A DNA stretch of 64,000 nucleotides, taken from positions 744,001 to 808,000 of the forward strand of contig NZ_WNIJ01000001.1 in NCBI RefSeq assembly GCF_009725755.1, read 5' to 3'. Positions 1 through 9,000 of the stretch are shown piece by piece (within the stretch, counting starts at the first letter, position 1; every line of letters starts with the position of its first letter). The stretch is from Bombella sp. ESL0385. GTDB taxonomy: Bacteria > Pseudomonadota > Alphaproteobacteria > Acetobacterales > Acetobacteraceae. The translations under genes were made by a program, and so were the position numbers. The notes under the pieces are model-generated. The model saw only the letters and a list, made by a program, of their open reading frames with translations, was not told the DNA's origin and searched no databases.

Positions 1-8
1 TAGAGGAG

Positions 9-218
9 ATGCACGCCCGTGCCCGTGCGATGACAGGTGCGGAGCTGCGGGATTGGGGTCTGACAGAGGTCGCTTATCTGCGGCCTCTCCCCTATGAGGG
101 GGCTTCTCTTGTGGCAATTTATGCCGCTGATGGCACACCCGTAGCGATTGCTGAGGATGAAGCCAGCGCGGTTGATGCCATCCTCGAGCAAGATATGGTG
201 CCGACCTTCCTGCATTAG
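9..218 (+). CDS. DUF1150 family small protein
   Basis: A 69-residue soluble protein whose sequence (GLTEVAYLRP near the start, then a run through AIYAADGTPVAIAEDEASA and a C-terminal EQDMVPTFLH) fits the alphaproteobacterial DUF1150 family. These are short proteins of unknown function, often beside small heat shock (Hsp20) genes. The start is uncertain: the frame stays open to the window edge, an AGGAG abuts the ATG with almost no spacing, and a second ATG lies at position 30, so the true start may be upstream of the window. It converges on lptB, 8 bp away. No catalytic motif is visible. Confidence 0.7.
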   Translation: MHARARAMTGAELRDWGLTEVAYLRPLPYEGASLVAIYAADGTPVAIAEDEASAVDAILEQDMVPTFLH

Positions 219-226
219 CTCTGGGA

Positions 227-973
227 TTAGAGGGAGAAGTTCTCCCCCAGATAGACGCGGCGAACGTCCTCGTTAGCCACAATGGCTTCCGGTGTGCCTT
301 CCATTAAGACGCGCCCGCTATGGAGGATATAAGCGCGGTCAATCACTTCCAGCGTTTCGCGGACATTATGGTCAGTAATTAACACGCCAATGCCGCGATC
401 TTTTAGGTGCGAGACAAGGTCGCGAATCTCACTCACCGCAATAGGATCAATCCCCGCTAGAGGCTCATCTAGGAGGATATAATTAGGCTGGCTAGCAAGA
501 GCGCGGGCGATTTCTAGCCGCCGCCGCTCACCCCCTGATAGAGCAAGGGCAGGGGACCGCCGCAGCCGTGTAATACCAAACTCTGCAAGCAGGCCATCTA
601 GCATAGCGTGGCGTTTGTCGCGGTCTTTCTCTACTGCTTCGAGCGCGACAAGAATATTCTGCTCAACATTTAACCCACGGAAGATGCTGGCTTCTTGGGG
701 GAGATAGCCAACGCCTAAGCGTGCCCGGCGATACATGGGGAGGGGGGTAATATCAGCACCATCAAGGGTGATGCTGCCCATATCGGCCTGCACAAGACCA
801 ACAATCATGTAAAAGCTGGTGGTTTTCCCTGCCCCATTCGGGCCAAGTAGCCCCACAGCCTCACCTCGTTGCACATGGAGGGAAACATCATGCACAACAG
901 TGCGCTTTTTATAGCTCTTGGCAATGCCATGTGCGGCTAAGCCGGGGGTCTCGCTGATAAGGTCGGTAGTCAT
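227..973 (-). CDS. lptB: LPS export ABC transporter ATPase LptB
   Basis: The cytoplasmic ATPase that drives extraction of lipopolysaccharide from the inner membrane with LptF/LptG. The 248 residues contain a Walker A motif GPNGAGKTT (about 44-52), the signature LSGGE (145-149), Walker B YILLDEP (165-171) and the H-loop in LITDHN (about 200). Length and the DITPLPMYRRARLGVGYLPQ stretch are typical of LptB. Its ATG overlaps the lptA stop by 4 bp, so the two are translationally coupled at the end of the kdsD-lptC-lptA-lptB cluster. In many proteobacteria rpoN follows; here a convergent DUF1150 gene sits there instead. Confidence 0.96.
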   Translation of the reverse strand: MTTDLISETPGLAAHGIAKSYKKRTVVHDVSLHVQRGEAVGLLGPNGAGKTTSFYMIVGLVQADMGSITLDGADITPLPMYRRARLGVGYLPQEASIFRGLNVEQNILVALEAVEKDRDKRHAMLDGLLAEFGITRLRRSPALALSGGERRRLEIARALASQPNYILLDEPLAGIDPIAVSEIRDLVSHLKDRGIGVLITDHNVRETLEVIDRAYILHSGRVLMEGTPEAIVANEDVRRVYLGENFSL

Positions 974-1887
974 TGCTTGGTCTCATTTGGGACAATTAGG
1001 CCCTGTACAGGGTCACTAGAGCCAGAGAGCATGTGGGAAATGCCTGTTTTAAAATCCACAATCGCTTGGGAGCCGTTATTTTGATTTTGCCCTTGGGTGA
1101 CATGTACATTACCCACCATACGGGCAAGTTGCGGCCCAGCCAGATACACCCCTCGGTCCCCCGTGGCGGTTTGTCGCTCGGTGCGGACGACCACATGCCC
1201 CCAACCGTAAGCGCGGTCTAGATTTGTGTCTTGTTGGTCAGAATTGTTAGCACTCTGCCCCTTTTGGCTGGCACGGTTAGCCGCCTTCTGGGCATCAGTG
1301 AGCTCAAAAGCTTGCATAATATCGGCGGTGATGCGTTTGCCGTCACTCGTATTGACAGTAGCATCTCCCCAGCCGATGGAGACGCGCGTATGGGGGTAAT
1401 ATTCCACAAGGTCGCGTGCGGTGAGGAGATGGCGTGGGCTTGTGAACTTCATGGCTTTGCCAGTCATCAGCATGACGCCTTTATCGACATCATAAAGCCC
1501 GTGATCCCCCCATCCTTGGTCCACAAGGTTATAGATATGGACATGCCCAAAGGCCTCTACGCGGTAAAGCTCCATATTCCCCGTATCGCTCTCTGTAGTT
1601 TGTGCGCTTTGGGGTTTGGGGCGGAGATAACCAACCAGCGTATCTGCATCCACAGTCATATCACCACGTTGGGCACGCGCTCCACCTGTGAGGGTAACGG
1701 TCTGGCGGTTATGGTCGTAAATCTCCTCCTTCTTCCAAAAGAGATGCACAACTTGCCCGTGTGATTGGTCGGGCATGACAGTATCAGCCGCATGAGCAGA
1801 GCAAGGGGCTGCAAGAAGGGAGGTGGCGAGTGTTAACCCGGCCACTGCCAGAGGAGTATAAGAGCGAGAGAGGACAGAAAAACGCAT
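970..1887 (-). CDS. lptA: LPS transport periplasmic protein LptA (OstA-like)
   Basis: The periplasmic bridge protein that carries LPS between LptC and LptD. An N-terminal signal peptide (MRFSVLSRSY, then a hydrophobic core ending near SAHA-ADT) is followed by an OstA/LptA beta-jellyroll region with repeats such as VTLTGGARAQRGDMTVDADT and VVVRTERQTATGDRG. At 305 residues it is longer than E. coli LptA (185), as is usual in alphaproteobacteria; a Gln/Asn/Ser-rich insert lies around 205-225. Of two tandem ATGs (1890 and 1887) the second has better spacing from AAGGAG. It follows lptC by 10 bp and overlaps lptB. Confidence 0.9.
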   Translation of the reverse strand: MRFSVLSRSYTPLAVAGLTLATSLLAAPCSAHAADTVMPDQSHGQVVHLFWKKEEIYDHNRQTVTLTGGARAQRGDMTVDADTLVGYLRPKPQSAQTTESDTGNMELYRVEAFGHVHIYNLVDQGWGDHGLYDVDKGVMLMTGKAMKFTSPRHLLTARDLVEYYPHTRVSIGWGDATVNTSDGKRITADIMQAFELTDAQKAANRASQKGQSANNSDQQDTNLDRAYGWGHVVVRTERQTATGDRGVYLAGPQLARMVGNVHVTQGQNQNNGSQAIVDFKTGISHMLSGSSDPVQGLIVPNETKQ

Positions 1888-1897
1888 CATGCCCTCC

Positions 1898-2638
1898 TTA
1901 TGGGCTTTTTACGGGTTTGGGAGAAGAGGGGGTGGGCGATAAATCAGCAAAATGATTCGTCTTTCCTGCCCCGATGAACTGAATCGTATTTGTTTGTTGG
2001 TCCATAAAAGCCCCTTCAGCGTCCTGTGTGCCAAAAGGCCCTTCTGCATGGACCCAATCATGCGTGGCGACAATTTGTTGTGGCAGGTCGATATCAGCCG
2101 TAGGGCTATTCAGTAATAAGCCATCACTGCGATAAAGGACAACATGGCCGGTTAGGGTCAATGTTTGTTCATGCTGGAGGTACATCCCTATATCAGCCCT
2201 CACATGAATCCATTGCCCGTTATGGAGCATAATATCGGCCACGGGGTCGGTCATATCAATGCGGTTATGCTCGCTTTGCTGGGCGATGCGCGCGGTGAGC
2301 GTGTAGGGCCGTTCATGCGAATCAATATCGTGATAAATAGCGTGTTCCATCATACCGCTATCAGTATGGGTATGGCGCATCATCTCTAAGATAGCTTTAT
2401 TTTGGTGGATGAGATGATTGATCTCCGGCCAAATGGCAATGCAGAGCAGCATAAAAGCTGCAAAAGCTGGCAATCCCCATTTCGCCCGTTTGAATAATAG
2501 GCGGCGGCGGGCCATTGCGGCGGCAGAGGGCGGTGTACGCCGGCGCGCGAGGGCCTCTTGCCGTAATTGGGCTAGTTGCTGCGTTTTTGCTGCGCGGTCT
2601 GGGTCAAAATCATCTCGATTAGGAGGGGGAGCCTTCAT
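1898..2638 (-). CDS. lptC: LPS export protein LptC
   Basis: An inner-membrane-anchored protein that passes LPS from LptB2FG to LptA. It has 246 residues: a basic cytoplasmic N-terminus, one membrane segment around 55-70 (LPAFAAFMLLCIAIWP), then a periplasmic LptC domain including ERPYTLTARIAQQ and TLTGHVVLYRSDG. The ATG overlaps the kdsD stop by 4 bp (ATGA), and lptA follows 10 bp later. Identification rests on topology, the LptC-like repeats and the order kdsD-lptC-lptA-lptB, since LptC sequences are weakly conserved. Confidence 0.88.
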   Translation of the reverse strand: MKAPPPNRDDFDPDRAAKTQQLAQLRQEALARRRTPPSAAAMARRRLLFKRAKWGLPAFAAFMLLCIAIWPEINHLIHQNKAILEMMRHTHTDSGMMEHAIYHDIDSHERPYTLTARIAQQSEHNRIDMTDPVADIMLHNGQWIHVRADIGMYLQHEQTLTLTGHVVLYRSDGLLLNSPTADIDLPQQIVATHDWVHAEGPFGTQDAEGAFMDQQTNTIQFIGAGKTNHFADLSPTPSSPKPVKSP

Positions 2639-3612
2639 GAGAGACCTGCCCGTAAAAGGTCATGGATATGGAGGATACCAAGAGGCCGGCGTTCTTCATC
2701 CAAGACGAACAAGCTGCTCACAGGGGTGGGACGGTGGCTCATAAGATGTTGCACCTCCTGTGCGCGGGCATGTGCTGTTGTGGTGAGCGGGCTGCGATTC
2801 ATAATATCGGCTGCATAGGTTGCATCAAGGTCGCGCTCCAAAGCGGGGCGGAGGTCACCATCGCTGATAAAGCCACTTAGGCGGCCAGCTTCATCTAAAA
2901 TGCCGATACAGCCAAAGCGTTTGCGCGTCATTTCTAAAATGATAGAACGCAGCGGCATGGTCTCTTGCCCGAGAGGCATCTCATCGCCGCTATGCATAAA
3001 GTCACTTACAGGGCGTAAGCGCGCGCCTAATGTGCCAGCAGGGTGCAGTTGGTGGAAATCGTCTTGATTAAACCCCCGGCGGCCTAAAAGGGCAATCGCT
3101 AGAGCATCACCCAGAGCGAGTTGCAGCAGGCAAGAGGTCGTAGGGGCTAGGCCCATTGGGCAGGCCTCGGGCACTTGTGGGAGGATAAGCGGAATCTGCA
3201 CAGCACGAGCAAGGGTAGAGTCGGGATTGCTGGTGAGGGCAATTTGCACCAACCCCAATCGCGTCGCATGGAGGAGAATCGGGGCTAATTCATCCGTCTC
3301 GCCGGAGTTGGAAAGATAGAGGATGACATCGCCACGCTCGACCATGCCGAGGTCCCCATGTGCTGCCTCAGCAGCATGGAGAAAGAGGGAGGGGGTTCCC
3401 GTGGAGGCTAAGGTCGCGTTGATTTTACGCCCAATATGGCCAGACTTCCCCATCCCTGTGAGAACAAGGCGGCCTTTCATAGTGAGGATAGCCTCTAAAG
3501 CCGCCTCAAACCCTACCTGCATAGGCCCTTGCAAAGCGGCTTCAAGCTGCTCAAGCCCCTGACGCTCCATCAATAAGGCGTGGCAGGCTGTCGCGAGGGA
3601 GGGAGAGGTCAT
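2635..3612 (-). CDS. kdsD: D-arabinose-5-phosphate isomerase (KpsF/GutQ family)
   Basis: Interconverts ribulose 5-phosphate and arabinose 5-phosphate, the first step to KDO for LPS. The 325 residues comprise an N-terminal SIS sugar-isomerase domain (GMGKSG at 53-58, HAAEAAHGDLGM at about 79-90, YLSNSGETDEL) and a C-terminal pair of CBS domains from about 205 (SDFMHSGDEMPL, GFISDGDLRPAL, DIMNRSPLTTTAHARAQE). This matches the family's usual length and layout. It heads the LPS operon and overlaps lptC by 4 bp. It begins 12 bp after the stop of the RNase D-like gene, so all five minus-strand genes may be one transcript. Confidence 0.95.
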   Translation of the reverse strand: MTSPSLATACHALLMERQGLEQLEAALQGPMQVGFEAALEAILTMKGRLVLTGMGKSGHIGRKINATLASTGTPSLFLHAAEAAHGDLGMVERGDVILYLSNSGETDELAPILLHATRLGLVQIALTSNPDSTLARAVQIPLILPQVPEACPMGLAPTTSCLLQLALGDALAIALLGRRGFNQDDFHQLHPAGTLGARLRPVSDFMHSGDEMPLGQETMPLRSIILEMTRKRFGCIGILDEAGRLSGFISDGDLRPALERDLDATYAADIMNRSPLTTTAHARAQEVQHLMSHRPTPVSSLFVLDEERRPLGILHIHDLLRAGLS

Positions 3613-3624
3613 GAAGCAGTCGTA

Positions 3625-4275
3625 TCAAGCGCGGTGAGCAAAAATATCCGACACATCATAGCCGAGAAGGTCTAGCTTTGCACGGGTGGGTAGAAACTCA
3701 TAACAGTCTTGAGCAAGCTCACGCCGCTCTTCGCGGATGAGCATAGCTTCTAGCTTCTCCCAAAGGGCATGGAGGTACAACACATCAGAGGCTGCATAGC
3801 GGAGCTGCTCCTCTGTTAAATGCGGGCTCCCCCAATCGGAGCTTTGTTGCTGTTTGGACATCTCAATACCGAGAAGCTCCCGGCTGAGATAGGCAAGGCC
3901 ATGCTTATCGGTGAATGTATAAACAAGCCGTGCGGCGATTTTTGTGCAGATGATTGCGTTAAGCGTGATGCCCAAATAATGCTGCAATACAGCGACATCA
4001 AAGCGAGCAAAATGCATCAGTTTGGTGACAGAGGCATCTTGCAATAAGGCTTTGAGATTCGGGCAATGATGATAGCCGCGCCCGCCAAGATGTTCCGGGA
4101 TGAATTGGACAAGATGTGCCTGCCCATCCCCGCTTGAGAGTTGAACAAGGCATAGCCTATCGCGGTGAGGGTTAAGGCCCATTGTCTCGGTATCAATCGC
4201 GACAATTTTCCCTAGGTCCAATCCGTCCGGGAGGTCGCCCTCATGAAGATGAATGGCGTTGTGCGGAGTACTCAT
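3625..4275 (-). CDS. RNase D-like 3'-5' exonuclease (DEDD family)
   Basis: A 216-residue DEDDy exonuclease domain: Exo I VAIDTETMGLNPHRDRLCLV, Exo II around LMHFARFDVAVLQHYLG, and Exo III YAASDVLYLHALWEKL with the catalytic Tyr and Asp. It lacks the HRDC domains of E. coli RNase D (375 residues), as in the short alphaproteobacterial form, so the substrate may be tRNA or other RNA 3' ends. The frame stays open upstream to 4416, but that extension is the translation of tRNA-Leu. The ATG at 4275 begins the domain after a short lead (MSTPHNAIHLHEGDLP); an ATG at 4308 is a weaker alternative. The gene lies about 60 bp downstream of the tRNA on the same strand. Confidence 0.9.
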   Translation of the reverse strand: MSTPHNAIHLHEGDLPDGLDLGKIVAIDTETMGLNPHRDRLCLVQLSSGDGQAHLVQFIPEHLGGRGYHHCPNLKALLQDASVTKLMHFARFDVAVLQHYLGITLNAIICTKIAARLVYTFTDKHGLAYLSRELLGIEMSKQQQSSDWGSPHLTEEQLRYAASDVLYLHALWEKLEAMLIREERRELAQDCYEFLPTRAKLDLLGYDVSDIFAHRA

Positions 4276-4335
4276 AAAACCACCGGATTGTCTAAGGGGA
4301 GAACACATCCCCCCACATGAGCGGGGAGAAAGCCT

Positions 4336-4422
4336 TGGTGCCCAGAAGAAGACTCGAACTTCCACGTCCTTGCGGACACAGGCACCTGAAGCCTGCGCGT
4401 CTACCAATTCCGCCATCTGGGC
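4336..4422 (-). tRNA. tRNA-Leu (anticodon CAG)
   Basis: Read on the minus strand the sequence folds as a class II tRNA. The acceptor stem GCCCAGA pairs with TCTGGGC, the D-arm contains GGCGGAATTGGTAGAC, the anticodon stem CAGGC/GCCTG encloses TTCAGGT (anticodon CAG), a variable arm GTGTCCGCAAGGACGT follows, and the T-loop is GTTCGAGTC. The CCA end is encoded at 4336-4338. The 87-nt length and long variable arm are standard for tRNA-Leu. It reads CUG codons. Confidence 0.97.
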
Positions 4423-4522
4423 TTGAGGAGGGTTCTAAGAGGAACTGGTCTTTTTTGCAAGATGCTAAACAAGGCAGAGAGAAAAGGTCCGCTTCGGAAC
4501 TATTTTATAAAGAGAAATAAGT

Positions 4523-4537
4523 TAAGAATCATTCTTA
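4523..4537. promoter_or_regulatory. Fur-box-like perfect 7-1-7 palindrome upstream of gltD
   Basis: TAAGAATCATTCTTA is a perfect 7-1-7 inverted repeat. It differs from the classical Fur core TGAGAATNATTCTCA only at the second and second-last positions. It lies about 105 bp upstream of the likely gltD start in an AT-rich stretch between the tRNA-Leu gene and gltD. Assignment to Fur is inference; glutamate synthase carries iron-sulfur clusters, so iron control would make sense. Confidence 0.5.
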
Positions 4538-4641
4538 GTAAGAATAGGAAGATAAAATTAGTCAGCAATGCTGTCTATTTTTCTATTTCGCATCTGTTTA
4601 TGAAAAGGGCTTAGATTATATAGCGAGGGATGGGGCGTAAA

Positions 4642-6075
4642 ATGGCTGAGCAGATGTTGCAATTTGTAAAATGGTCTCAAAAACGCCCCACAAAACGCTC
4701 TGCTGCGGAGAGACGCCGGGATTTTAGGGAGATTTATGAAGGTTTCCGCTCGGACGCTGCGCGGGAGCAAGCCTCTCGTTGTTCGCAATGCGGTATCCCT
4801 TATTGCACGGTGCATTGCCCGTTAGGCAATATCATCCCCGAATGGTTGCGCTTAGCGACAGAGGGACGGTTACAGGAGGCTTATGCGCTGTCCTCCCAAA
4901 CCAATAGCTTCCCTGAGATTTGCGGGCGTATTTGTCCCCAAGATCGCCTTTGTGAGGGGAATTGCGTCATCCAACCCGGCTTTAAGAGCGTGACCATCGG
5001 GGCAGTAGAGCGGTACATTACCGAGACCGCTTTTGAGGAAGGCTGGGTGCAACCACGCACACCGCGCCATGAGATAGGGCAGAGTATCGGGATTGTTGGC
5101 TCTGGCCCGGCGGGTTTAGCCTGTGCCGAGCGGCTGCGCGCGGCGGGGTATGAGGTGCATGTTTATGAGCGGCAGGAGAAGCCCGGCGGGTTGCTCATGT
5201 ATGGCATCCCCGGTTTTAAGCTAGATAAAAGCGTGGTGGAACGCCGCTGGAAGTTGCTGGAGGCACAAGGCATTATCTTTCATCTAGGCCAAGCGATTGG
5301 GCATGGTGAAGGGGCGATTGCGTTAGAGACCTTACGCCAGCAGCATGATGCTGTGTTTCTAGCGACAGGTGTGTATCGGGCGCGGCAGGTCAAAGCCCCC
5401 GGTGTGGGTTTAGCCAATGTGGTGGAGGCCCTGCCTTATCTTAAAGCCTCCCAAAGTGATGAAGCCACAACAGAGAGCCTTACAGCGCGAGGGAAGCGCG
5501 TTGTTGTGTTAGGTGGTGGTGATACGGCAATGGATTGTATGCGCACCGCTATTCGGCAAGGGGCGGCGGATGTGGTCTGCGCGTATCGGCGGGATCGTGA
5601 CAATATGCCCGGCTCTCGCCAAGAAGTGCTCAATGCCGAGGAAGAAGGCGCGCGGTTTGAATGGATGCTCACTCCAGAGGCCTTCTTAGGCGATGGGCAT
5701 GTGGAAGCTGTGCGGCTGCGTGAGATGCGCCTTGGTGCGGCTGATGAGACAGGCCGTCGAGCCGTAGAGCCGACCGAGCAGGTGAGAGACCTTAAAGCCG
5801 ATATGGTGATTTGCGCTTTGGGGTTTGAGGCAGAGCCTCTCCCCACCTTATGGGCAGAGCCAGACTTAGCGGTGACATCGTGGGGGACATTAGCTGTGGG
5901 GGAGCGTGGCTATGAGACGAGCCTACCCGGTGTGTTTGCTGGGGGGGATATTGTGCGCGGGGCGAGCTTGGTTGTGTGGGCTATTCGTGATGGGCGAGGG
6001 GCGGCAGACGCCATCATGAAGCATCTTTCTGCCTGCTCTGTGAGTGAAGAACCATCCGTTGGGGAGTGTGCCTAA
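4642..6075 (+). CDS. gltD: Glutamate synthase (NADPH) small subunit
   Basis: The beta subunit of GOGAT, passing electrons from NADPH through FAD to the large subunit for glutamate synthesis. The N-terminal region holds two cysteine clusters for [4Fe-4S] centres (CSQCGIPYCTVHCPLGN and CGRICPQDRLCEGNC). Next come the FAD-binding GIVGSGPAGLACAERL and the NADPH-binding VVVLGGGDTAMDCMRT; the C-terminus has VFAGGDIVRGASLVVWAI. The frame extends to an ATG at 4630, but the ATG at 4642 has a purine-rich GGGG site at suitable spacing and gives the common start MAEQMLQFV (477 residues). Its stop overlaps the gltB ATG (TAATG), so here the small subunit gene comes first. Confidence 0.95.
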   Translation: MAEQMLQFVKWSQKRPTKRSAAERRRDFREIYEGFRSDAAREQASRCSQCGIPYCTVHCPLGNIIPEWLRLATEGRLQEAYALSSQTNSFPEICGRICPQDRLCEGNCVIQPGFKSVTIGAVERYITETAFEEGWVQPRTPRHEIGQSIGIVGSGPAGLACAERLRAAGYEVHVYERQEKPGGLLMYGIPGFKLDKSVVERRWKLLEAQGIIFHLGQAIGHGEGAIALETLRQQHDAVFLATGVYRARQVKAPGVGLANVVEALPYLKASQSDEATTESLTARGKRVVVLGGGDTAMDCMRTAIRQGAADVVCAYRRDRDNMPGSRQEVLNAEEEGARFEWMLTPEAFLGDGHVEAVRLREMRLGAADETGRRAVEPTEQVRDLKADMVICALGFEAEPLPTLWAEPDLAVTSWGTLAVGERGYETSLPGVFAGGDIVRGASLVVWAIRDGRGAADAIMKHLSACSVSEEPSVGECA

Positions 6076-9000
6076 TGTCAGCCTCTTACAAACATTCTAA
6101 AAGCGCATCCTCTTCAGCCGAGACAGCGCAGGGTTTTGTGGCTTCTTATCAGGCGAATCTCCAACGGTTGGAGGGGTTGTACGACCCTCGCCAAGAGCAT
6201 GATGCTTGCGGTGTTGGGCTGGTCGCAGCGATGGATGGCAAACCCAGCCGTGCCGTGGTGAAAGCGGGTATCGAGGCGTTAGGTAATATTTGGCATCGCG
6301 GTGCAGTAGATGCCGATGGCAAAACCGGGGATGGGGCGGGGATTCATGTCGAAATCCCGCAGAACTTCTTTGAAGATGCCATTCATAATGCGGGGGATTT
6401 ACGGATTCAGGGCCGTATTTCTGTCGGGATGGTCTTTCTGCCTCGTACAGACCTTGCCGCGCAGGAGCGGTGCCGGCAGATTATTGAGACAGAAATCCTT
6501 AAATTTGGGTACGGGATTTATGGCTGGCGGCAAGTGCCGATTAATACAGCCTGCATTGGCGAAAAAGCGAATGAAACCCGCCCCGAGATTGAGCAGATTA
6601 TGATTCGTAACGCGCTGGGGCGTGATGAGGAGACGCTCGAGCGTGACCTTTATATCATCCGCCGGCGTATTGAGAAGGTGGCCACACAGGCGCATGTGGA
6701 TTTATATATCTGCTCTCTCTCATGCCGTTCTTTGATTTATAAGGGCATGTTCCTTGCGGAAAATCTGACGGATTTTTACCCTGATTTGCTTGATGAGCGT
6801 TTCATCTCTCGCTTTGCGATTTACCATCAGCGTTACTCCACCAATACCTTCCCAACATGGAAGCTCGCGCAGCCCTTCCGCAAGATTGCTCATAATGGGG
6901 AAATCAATACGCTTTCGGGCAATGTGAATTGGATGCGCGCGCATGAGACGCGCCTGAGCAGCCCTAAGCTTGATGCTTATATGGACGCCCTAAAACCGGT
7001 TGTGCAGGTTGCAGGTTCCGACACTGCGGCGTTGGATAATGTGTTCGAGCTGCTGACATTTGCGGGGCGTCATGCGCCTTTTGCTAAAGCGTTACTTATC
7101 CCCGCTGCTGCGGGGGCGAACTCGTCCCTCTCTAGCCGGGCGAAGGCGTTTTACCGCTATTGCAATGCCGTTATTGAGCCATGGGACGGCCCTGCGGCCT
7201 TATGTGGTACAGATGGCCGTTGGGTGATTGCGGGGTTGGATCGGGCAGGTCTTAGGCCCTTGCGCTACAGCCTCACAAAGGATGGGTTGCTGATTGTTGG
7301 CTCTGAGACGGGGATGGTCCGCGTGCCTGATGAGGCCATCGCACAACGGGGGCGGCTAGGGCCGGGCCAAACCCTCGCGCTCGATTTGGATGAAGGGCGT
7401 TTTTACACACCTGATGATGTGCAAGAGCAGCTCATCACACGGCAGGATTATGAGGGCTGGATTAAAGAGGGCATCCAAGACCTTGCCCCTATAATGGCAC
7501 AGGTGAGTGAGCCTGAGGGCATCGACCCTGAAACACTCCGCCGCCGTCAATTAGCGGTCAACCTCACTTATGAGGATATGGAAGCCACACTTCACCCGAT
7601 GGTGGAAAATGGGAGCGAGGCCTTGGCCTCTATGGGCGATGATACGCCCTTGCAGGTGCTCTCGCGCTATTATCGGGGCCTATCGCATTATTTCCGCCAA
7701 GGCTTTAGCCAAGTTACTAACCCCCCGATTGATAGTTTGCGAGAGACGCGGGCTATGAGCCTTGTGACCCGCTTGGGGAATCTGGGCAATATCCTTGCGG
7801 AGGAAGCAAGCCAATGCCGGCTTCTTCAACTCTCTAGCCCGATTTTAACCAATGGGGAGTTCCATCGCCTTCAGGAGATGTGCGGTTCGCAGGGGGCAAC
7901 GATTGATTGCACCTTCCCCGTAGCAGATGGGGAGGAGGGCATGCGCGCGGCTTTGACCCATCTATGCCAACAGGCTGAGGAGGCCGTGCGCGGCGGTTGT
8001 GCGCATCTCTTCCTCACAGATGAGCATAGTACGGCAGAGCGTGCCGCCGTGCCGATGGTGCTGGCTGTAGCGGCGGTGCATGTGCATCTCATCACGCATA
8101 GTTTGCGGACTTTCACCTCCGTGAATGTACGAGCCTCAGATGTGTTGGATGTTCATAGTCTAGCGGTGATGGTCGGTGTTGGGGCCTCGACTGTGAATCC
8201 GTGGTTGGCTCAGCAAAGCATTGCAGAGCGTCTCCGCCGGGGCCTGTTTGGCAAAATGACCCTTCGCCAAGCGATGGAGCAATACCGTAAGGCCGTGGAT
8301 AAAGGCCTTTTGAAGATTATGTCCAAAGCGGGGATTTCGGTCGTCTCGGCTTATCGTGGGGGCTATAATTTCGAGGCAATCGGCCTGTCGCGTGCTTTGG
8401 TGGCGGAGTTCTTCCCCGGTATGGCCTCGCGTATTTCGGGCATTGGGCTGCCGGGCATCGCGCGTAATGTCATCAAGGCGCATAAACGCGCATGGCAAGC
8501 GGCGAATATTTCGCCCCTGCCCATTGGGGGACGGTATAAAATCCGCCCCGGTGGGGAGGCTCATTCCTTCTCGGCGAGTGCTGTGCATATGCTGCAAACG
8601 GCAGTGCAGGCCAATAGTTACAAGCTCTTTCGCCGTTATGTTGAGACGTTGGAAGCCCAAGAGCCTGTTGCTCTGCGTGACTTGTTGGATTTCCGCTCCA
8701 CCGCGCGGCCTATTGATGTTGATGATGTTGAAGGCATCACTCAAATTCGCCGCCGCTTGGTGGCACCGGGTATTTCCCTCGGGGCTTTAAGCCCTGAAGC
8801 GCACGAGACCTTAGCCATCGCCATGAATCGCATCGGTGCGAAGTCTGATTCCGGCGAGGGGGGGGAGGACCCGGCGCGGGCGATGCCGCGGCCAAATGGG
8901 GATAATGCGTCCTCTGCGATTAAGCAGGTTGCCTCGGGGCGTTTTGGTGTTACGGCAGAATATCTCAATAATTGCCGCGAGCTGGAGATTAAGGTTGCTC

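Noticed and set aside
1231-1764. 177-codon plus-strand frame inside lptA
   Set aside because: Antisense to a gene with signal peptide and family pattern; no ribosome binding site or domain.
4276-4416. 47-residue N-terminal extension of the RNase D-like gene, starting MAELVDAQASG
   Set aside because: This is the translated tRNA-Leu gene, a well-known false extension.
8160-8744. 194-codon minus-strand frame inside gltB
   Set aside because: Shadow of gltB codon bias with no start signal or family.
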